Shown: piece after piece, positions 8,417-12,346 of the stretch
Numbering within the stretch: position 1 is the first letter of the stretch
How the letters are laid out: every line of letters starts with the position of its first letter
Source of the DNA: Smittium culicis
Lineage: Eukaryota > Kickxellomycota > Harpellomycetes > Harpellales > Legeriomycetaceae
Reading direction: 5' to 3'
NCBI GenBank assembly: GCA_001970855.1
Contig: LSSN01001456.1
Span: forward strand, 1-12,346
DNA length: 12,346 bases
Notes under the pieces: model-generated
Databases searched by the model: none
Told to the model about the DNA's origin: nothing
The model's input: the letters and a program-made list of their open reading frames with translations, nothing else
Program-made: the position numbers and the translations under genes

Positions 8417-9847
8417 TTAAATTAACCATTTGATCAGTATTAAAATCATTTATTTAGACTATAAATATGAGATTCATCGAAGGTCTATATATATTTTCTA
8501 TTGAAATATTCCTTCGTTTTAAATATTCCTACCTCTAAAAATTATTTAGAATATACTTTATCAGTATTAAATAGCTATTCCAACAAATCAGGCTAATATT
8601 TATTAAAAAATAAATTCTGAAGAAAAAAACCCACTCTCTTAATAATCTCTCATTTTATATAAATATTATTATGGATTTAAATAATAGGACTCAATACTAG
8701 CATTAAATCCGAAAAAAAAAACTTTTTTTATTGATTTTTTTTAGATATAAGATTTTTTTTTTAATTATTTTCGCCTATTTATTTATTTTATTTTTTTATA
8801 TACAATTTTAGTTTATAATATTCATTTTTAGCTTTTTAGTTCTAGAATCGATTTAAATTAATGTAAATTTATTTTTCAAAAGTGGATAAAACTGTTTTCA
8901 TAATTCAGCATATGTAATTTTTTTAGAATTATAATTATTGGATAAATATAGAGTTGGTTTATACACTGATGATACGTATATAAATAATTTAATATTTATG
9001 CACTATATCTATTATTCATGCTAACATATGTTCAACAGTCAACATAAACCCTTGATGTAGACCAAAGCTCCAACAATTTGTTTTTAGTAGTTTTTTTTGA
9101 TTAAATTAATAGATTAGCGAATTTTGAAGATAAAGTAATCAATAAACTTTTTTTATTCCTAAGATGCTACAAAACACATATTTCTTTTTTTTCATATAAA
9201 AGTATTCCTAAAATAAGTGTATATAAACCTGTAAAACGTATGGATAAGTAAGCTAAAAACTTTCAATGAATCTCTTTTAACTTTAAGGGGTTTGATTAGG
9301 CAAAAGGGGTAAGTATAAGAAAAATTTTTTTCATTAAATAGTATATTTTATTAAATTATTTTACTGATTTTTTTTAATGAAATTTAGTTTCTTTGCCTAT
9401 ATAAAGCCTGGTCAAAATTCTGGTAAAACAGATTCTAATGGATTTAAAGATTTATTGTTATTGGTGAAATTTCATATTTGACCATATGGGAGATTCTGAA
9501 CGAAGAGAGCACTTTGTTGCAGTTTAATATTATTGGCCTGTATAATCACTTTATGTAAGTATAATTGGAGGAACAATAAAGGCATTTTGATTTTTTTATT
9601 TCTTCTTTTCATTATAAAATTTTTATTTGCTAAAAAAGTAAATTATTCTACTCATTGGCAGTTTATTTTTTATGCGATTTTATACACTGAAACTCTTTAC
9701 ACTATAAAATGACCTCTTCATAAAGAATCACCCATATGTATAAATGCGCACTTTTTAAAATATCTACCTATTGGTTAATTTATAAAACAATGAAAACATT
9801 TTAAAGCTGTTTTTTAGAGAAATTTTGCCCCTGAAAGAGTTAAAGAG

Positions 9848-9868
9848 TGTTGGACGTGAAAGGGTTAA
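9848..9868 (-). repeat. Second TTAA-terminal motif, immediately outside the 7612-9843 element
   Basis: Read on the minus strand it is TTAACCCTTTCACGTCCAAC. Its TTAA (9865-9868) is 25 bp from the TTAA of the inner right end (9840-9843) and has the same orientation, which suggests nested or successive insertions of related elements. Confidence 0.5.
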
Positions 9869-9908
9869 TCATAAACGAATTGATAAATGTATTTGTTCTA
9901 AGCTTGCT

Positions 9909-9923
9909 GTACGGGAAAGGGTA
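9909..9923 (-). repeat. Degenerate terminal motif (TACCCTTTCCCGTAC)
   Basis: The minus strand reads TTTACCCTTTCCCGTAC, one base away from the TTAACCCTTTC form. It lies inside the minus-strand gene relic 9840-10359. Confidence 0.4.
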
Positions 9924-10359
9924 AACTTCTGCAATTTTGAAATCTACATTCACATCATTCTATTTGGGATCTTTGATCCCGAAGAACATTATATGCTGTA
10001 ATATCGATAGTGAAGATGTGTTGATTTCTGTTTGAAACAGCAAAGGTCCGAAAGGATTGGCTCTATCATCCTTATACCTGGTAAAATTGCGCCATACTTC
10101 AGAAACTTTAGGAATAACTTCTATCGAATGGGAATTGGGACTGCTTTTATTTTAATATTTTATTATACTTACTTTCAAAGTCTAGTTAAATTTGATTAGT
10201 AATTAATTAATTCTATCTATAATTACCAATATTGCGAATTGTATCCTTCGAAGGTCTAACACCAATCTTTTCGGGACATTTGATCCTCAAACAGTCACCA
10301 ATAGTACTTGTTGTAAAATTAATAATGTAATGAATTTGCGCTTTTTGCAAAGGTTTTTT

Positions 10360-10772
10360 TTATACAGTTAAGGTTAATGTCAATAAAGAAATAATATAGC
10401 CCTTTCATTGGCGGTTGGATTTAATAGAGCTATTAAAATTATCCAACCAACTACAATATGATAAATGATATCTGAATGGTAATATATTATTTGCTAATTT
10501 ATAAAACACACCCAATAGACAATAATTACGGTTTGGCTTATCCTATTATGTTTTTTTAATATTTTAAGAACGTTGACCCCGGAAAGGGATAACCAAGTTA
10601 AATATCACATTATTGAGTATAAAATTAATTGTTTAGAGGATGGTCAGTTGATTTGCAATCTGTGCTTTTTAATTTATTCCTAAATGACAAATAAAATTGT
10701 CAATCTGGACATTTTATTTGAGGATGAAGCTATGTATAAATGTAAAGCAACGAAGAACAATAGTAACTTTTT
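10360..10772. other. AT-rich stretch without a recognisable gene
   Basis: No gene is seen. It contains CCCTTTC at 10400-10406 (GCCCTTTCATTGG), followed by GGTTGGATTTAATAGAG near 10413 and, inverted, a related ATCCAACC near 10441, plus the degenerate end at 10571-10592. Confidence 0.5.
10571..10592 (-). repeat. Degenerate terminal motif (ATCCCTTTCCGGGGTCAAC)
   Basis: The minus strand carries CCCTTTC (10588-10582) within GGTTATCCCTTTCCGGGG, close to the TTAACCCTTTC consensus with TTAA changed to TTAT. Confidence 0.4.
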
Positions 10773-10968
10773 TTAACCCTTGCCCGTCCAACACATTTAA
10801 AAAAACGAATATATTGATTCGGTTATTATTTATAAGCACATTCATTTTTTGCCGTTATTAAACTTTTAACCAATAATTCTTAAGGACATAGAGTTATAGT
10901 TTTATATCTGAACTCAGTTTGCTACATTTGGCAGATCAAAAATAGTCTACCGCTCGTGAAAGGGTTAA
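10773..10968. mobile_element. Candidate 196-bp TTAA-bounded miniature element
   Basis: The left end is TTAACCCTTGCCCGTCCAAC (10773-10792). The right end, read inward on the minus strand, is TTAACCCTTTCACGAGCGG (10968-10950). The first 14 bases match at 12 positions. Both sit on TTAA, as expected for a non-autonomous relative of the larger element. The interior is non-coding at its left half, while an open frame starts in the right half and runs out through the end. The left end also matches the 9848-9868 motif well (shared CGTCCAACAC), so family membership is better supported than this particular pairing. Confidence 0.35.
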
Positions 10969-11029
10969 GTGTGAATTTAGCTTCTCAAAATGCATATGTA
11001 ATCCTTTTGCAGGCAGTAGACTATTTTTG
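10937..11029. repeat. 14-bp perfect inverted repeat, 65-bp loop
   Basis: CAAAAATAGTCTAC at 10937-10950 is the exact reverse complement of GTAGACTATTTTTG at 11016-11029. The left arm abuts the right end of the candidate 196-bp element. Confidence 0.75.
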
Positions 11030-11144
11030 TTATTCCAATTCTAGCAAACTAGATTCAACGAAAATAATAAAATTCCATGATATGTATAATTATGTGTTTA
11101 TGTTAGTATTACTGCAAAAAGTAAATTTGCTGTTTTTAAGAGTT

Positions 11145-11163
11145 TTGGACTGGAAAGGATTAA
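11145..11163 (-). repeat. Degenerate terminal motif (TTAATCCTTTCCAGTCCAAA)
   Basis: Read on the minus strand, it resembles TTAACCCTTTCACGTCCAAC of 9848-9868 at most positions, including the TTAA and GTCCAA. It is immediately followed on the plus strand by the 25-bp direct repeat that begins at the same TTAA. Confidence 0.4.
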
Positions 11164-11184
11164 TGCACTCCAGGAATCGGAGGG
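11160..11184 (+). repeat. 25-bp direct repeat, copy 1 (TTAATGCACTCC...)
   Basis: It matches 11574-11598 at 22 of 25 positions and starts with TTAA. The two copies enclose about 390 bp that includes the 43-bp tandem repeat. Confidence 0.7.
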
Positions 11185-11398
11185 GAAAATTTTTTATTAA
11201 CTATGTGCCAGTCTATAGGGGAAAAATTATAAAATATAAGCAACAAAGAAAAATAATAATTACAGACGAGTCTGAGAAGCATTGAAATAATTTAAATAAA
11301 AATTTCTTTTTATTTTGTAAAATAAGCCAAGCCATTTTACTTATTTTTTGGCTATAAAATTAAAAAAGGTAAGTCTATGCATCAAATACGAGTTTGAT

Positions 11399-11539
11399 AA
11401 AATCGTCAAAGTCGTTATTAATGCATTTGAATAAAAAAATCAAAATCGTCAAAGTCGTCACTAATGCATTTGAATAAAAAAATCAAAATTGTCAAAGTCA
11501 TTATTAATGCATTTGAATAAAAAAAATCAAAATCGACAG
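11399..11539 (+). repeat. 43-bp tandem repeat, about 3.3 units
   Basis: Units start at 11399, 11442, 11485 and 11529 (spacing 43, 43, 44). Each reads AAAATCGTCAAAGTCGT, then TATTAATGCATTTGAATA, then an A-run and TC. Units differ by a few substitutions, and the last is cut after AATCGACAG. There are no unique spacers, so this is a minisatellite and not a CRISPR array. Confidence 0.9.
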
Positions 11540-11573
11540 CGATTTATAAGCCTAAAAAATATCTAATGTATAA

Positions 11574-11598
11574 TTAATGCACTCCAAGAATTGGAAGG
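11574..11598 (+). repeat. 25-bp direct repeat, copy 2
   Basis: TTAATGCACTCC followed by AAGAATTGGAAGG; 22 of 25 positions match copy 1. The shared TTAATGCA also opens a segment in each 43-bp repeat unit. Confidence 0.7.
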
Positions 11599-11874
11599 TT
11601 AGCCTTTGTAAAAATCCAACTTAGCTATAAAAAAATTCTAGGATTGTAAAGAATGAAAATTCGCAATTTCAAAAAATATTTTTAATACTAAAACTCTGAT
11701 CAATTTAATTAATAATCAAATATTATAAAGTTAAAGCTTGGAATTTTTTATCTTCCAATTTGCGACTGTATAAATAGCTTCAATCAGTACTTATATTTTA
11801 CACCCTATCGATATATACATTCTAGCCTTAGCGAAAATTGTTATTATTATACTCTTTTAAATATTTAAATCAAA
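11599..11874 (+). promoter_or_regulatory. ETR1 upstream region
   Basis: This is the non-coding DNA between the last repeat copy and the ETR1 start. It holds the TATA box and, immediately before the ATG, an A/T-rich leader ending in CAAA. I see no clear binding sites for named fungal regulators. Confidence 0.4.
11769..11776 (+). promoter_or_regulatory. TATA box of ETR1 (TATAAATA)
   Basis: TATAAATA lies about 105 bp upstream of the ETR1 ATG, in a plausible place for a fungal core promoter. A second TA-rich string (ATCGATATATACAT) lies near 11807-11820. The assignment rests on motif and position only. Confidence 0.5.
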
Positions 11875-12346
11875 ATGTCCGCATCAAGCTCCTCTATCTC
11901 AACAACTACGCGTGCCGTCGTGATGACAAAACCAGGAAAATACGAGGATGTTCTAGAGTAAGAATTTAGAAACAAGTGACCATTAGGTGATTGTATTAAT
12001 ATAAAATTTTTATTGTTGTTCTTTTTCATTAGAGTTTACGACATTGATTTGAAGCAGGCTAAAGACAACCAAATAGTCGTCGAAATGCTTTTTGCTTCAG
12101 TCAATCCCTCCGATACCCTGAGAATTCAAGGAATTTATCCAACTAAAGCTGAAAAAACTGATCTAACAGTTTTGTCGGATTCTGAAATTAAGACAGTAAA
12201 TGGAAATATCATAGGTTTTGAGGGTGTTGGTAGAGTTATTGAGAAAGGGAAATTAGCAACTAATGCGATTAACGATACTATTGATGTGGGAGATTGGGTA
12301 ATTCCCCTAGACTTTTCTAGCTACGGCTCGTGGTCCACAAAATTGG
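11875..12346 (+). CDS. ETR1: 2-enoyl thioester reductase: exon 1 (11875-11957), intron, partial exon 2 (12033 on)
   Basis: Exon 1 starts at ATG 11875 in a strong context (ATCAAAATGTCC) and encodes 27 residues plus two bases of codon 28. The leader MSASSSSISTTT is followed by RAVVMTKPGKYEDVL, which aligns with the usual first strand of the MDR catalytic domain (the family often has R-A-hydrophobic-hydrophobic...G.P). Splicing at GA|GTAAGA and CATTAG|A rebuilds a Glu codon and gives E-V-Y-D, continuing in frame into exon 2; this phase match supports the model. Exon 2 is cut by the window end after 314 bases. The leader is short and Ser/Thr-rich with a single Arg, so mitochondrial import is likely from the family but not obvious from the sequence. 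If the molecule is circular this is the same gene as 75-1134. Confidence 0.93.
11958..12032 (+). other. ETR1 spliceosomal intron, 75 nt, phase 2
   Basis: Donor GTAAGA, branch-like TATTAAT at 11994-12000, polypyrimidine tract and acceptor CATTAG. The short size and the early position after the leader are common in fungi. Removing it keeps the ETR1 frame; retaining it hits an in-frame stop (TAG at 11966-11968) just after the donor. Confidence 0.93.
11959..12346 (+). repeat. 388-bp terminal direct repeat, right copy
   Basis: Identical to 1-388; the offset is 11,958 bp. The unit implied by joining the ends is 11,958 bp and contains one complete ETR1 gene. Confidence 0.98.

Larger units (their letters stand above)
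7612..9843. mobile_element. Candidate TTAA-bounded (piggyBac-like) DNA transposon, decayed
   Basis: The left end reads TTAACCCTTTCAGGGCCA (7612-7629). The right end (9826-9843), read inward on the minus strand, is TTAACTCTTTCAGGGGCA, a 16-of-18 match. Both ends start at TTAA, the target of piggyBac-superfamily elements, whose termini commonly begin CCC. The 2,232-bp span also fits that superfamily, whose members are about 2.4 kb. The interior is AT-rich with no recognisable transposase or DDD motif. The longest pieces are overlapping open stretches near 9472-9717, including a 46-codon minus-strand frame from ATG 9612 to TGA 9472, and I recognise neither. It also holds two GTTGGCACTTTT copies and the palindrome GCGTTAACGC. 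This is inferred from the ends, so confidence is limited. Confidence 0.4.
9840..10359 (-). pseudogene. Unrecognised gene relic, two open segments
   Basis: Segment A (10359-10216) is open for 48 codons and contains IGDCLRIKCPEKIGVRPSK. Segment B (10151-9843) is open for 102 sense codons broken only by one TAG at 9962-9960. It contains KVSEVWRNFTRYKDDRANPF, then PLLFQTEINTSSLSILQHIM and, after the TAG, NDVNVDFKIAEVYPFPYSKL. Local base composition is visibly richer in G+C than the flanks. The two segments lie in different frames. Between them is a GTAATT donor at 10226 with a TACTAAT branch-like site (10201-10195) and a CTAG acceptor ending at 10182. These look like exon-intron parts, although the splice I could draw does not restore one frame. 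I recognise no family. It could be a decayed host gene, or cargo or transposase of the TTAA elements around it. Confidence 0.35.
10884..11285 (+). other. Unrecognised 133-codon open frame
   Basis: The frame is open from just after a TAA at 10881-10883 to TGA at 11283-11285, unusually long for DNA this AT-rich. No ATG occurs before 11082; from there it would encode 67 aa beginning MYNYVFMLVLLQKVNLLFLR, a hydrophobic segment followed by a basic tail (RNRRGKF, KYKQQRK). A GTG at 10956 opens an ORF only under bacterial rules and should not be used as a start here. The frame runs through two TTAA-type end motifs (10951-10968 and 11145-11163) and both arms of a 14-bp inverted repeat, so it may be element-derived. 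It could be a chance open frame, an exon preceded by an acceptor, or a relic. No domain is recognised. Confidence 0.25.

Noticed and set aside
9472..9717. Overlapping open stretches on both strands within the candidate 2.2-kb element
   Set aside because: Neither shows a transposase motif, and the plus-strand one has no ATG. Kept only as a note in the element entry.
9966..9980. GGGATC-TTT-GATCCC perfect hairpin as a terminator
   Set aside because: Bacterial-type terminators do not apply here, and the hairpin lies inside the open part of the minus-strand relic.
11399..11539. CRISPR-like periodic repeat
   Set aside because: Units are head-to-tail with no unique spacers and the host is eukaryotic; it is a minisatellite.

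Overview
This window is nuclear DNA of a eukaryote, most likely a fungus. It is roughly three-quarters A+T by eye and holds one clearly functional gene, the mitochondrial-type 2-enoyl thioester reductase (ETR1/MECR family). That gene carries a 75-nt GT...AG spliceosomal intron with a TATTAAT branch-like site and a start context of ATCAAAATG. CTG codons fall where the family has leucine or another aliphatic residue, so a CTG-to-Ser yeast is unlikely. The lineage cannot be resolved further from this window.

The first 388 bases are repeated exactly as the last 388 bases (1-388 = 11959-12346, a period of 11,958 bp). The window opens one base inside the ETR1 intron, runs through exon 2 (75-1134), crosses about 10.7 kb of gene-poor DNA, and ends with the ETR1 promoter, exon 1, the whole intron and the start of exon 2 again. 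A complete 380-residue gene therefore exists only when the end is joined to the beginning. The template may be a circle of about 12 kb, a tandem array, or a contig with an untrimmed overlap; the sequence cannot decide.

Region by region: 1-1134 ETR1 exon 2; 1135-3700 AT-rich spacer with short repeats and nothing coding that I recognise; 3709-3870 a degenerate 10-bp tandem repeat built on TTC; about 3977-6834 (minus strand) the decayed 5' part of a LINE-type retrotransposon, with an ORF1 relic carrying a CCHC-like knuckle and an ORF2 relic carrying an apurinic-like endonuclease, but no reverse transcriptase; 6835-7477 spacer; 7478-11163 a cluster of TTAA-bounded, CCCTTTC-containing termini that look like ends of a TTAA-inserting (piggyBac-like) DNA transposon family, including a candidate 2.2-kb element (7612-9843) and a candidate 0.2-kb element (10773-10968); inside the cluster, an unrecognised minus-strand gene relic (9840-10359) and an unrecognised plus-strand open frame (10884-11285); 11399-11539 a 43-bp tandem repeat; 11599-11874 the ETR1 upstream region with a TATA box; then ETR1 exon 1, intron and partial exon 2.

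The picture is one housekeeping gene bounded by a graveyard of mobile elements. No RNA genes, CRISPR array or viral genes were seen. The most notable points are the end-to-end repeat, the excess of CCCTTTC/TTAACCC words, the LINE relic that kept its 5' half instead of its 3' half, and two open or nearly open reading frames that I cannot assign.
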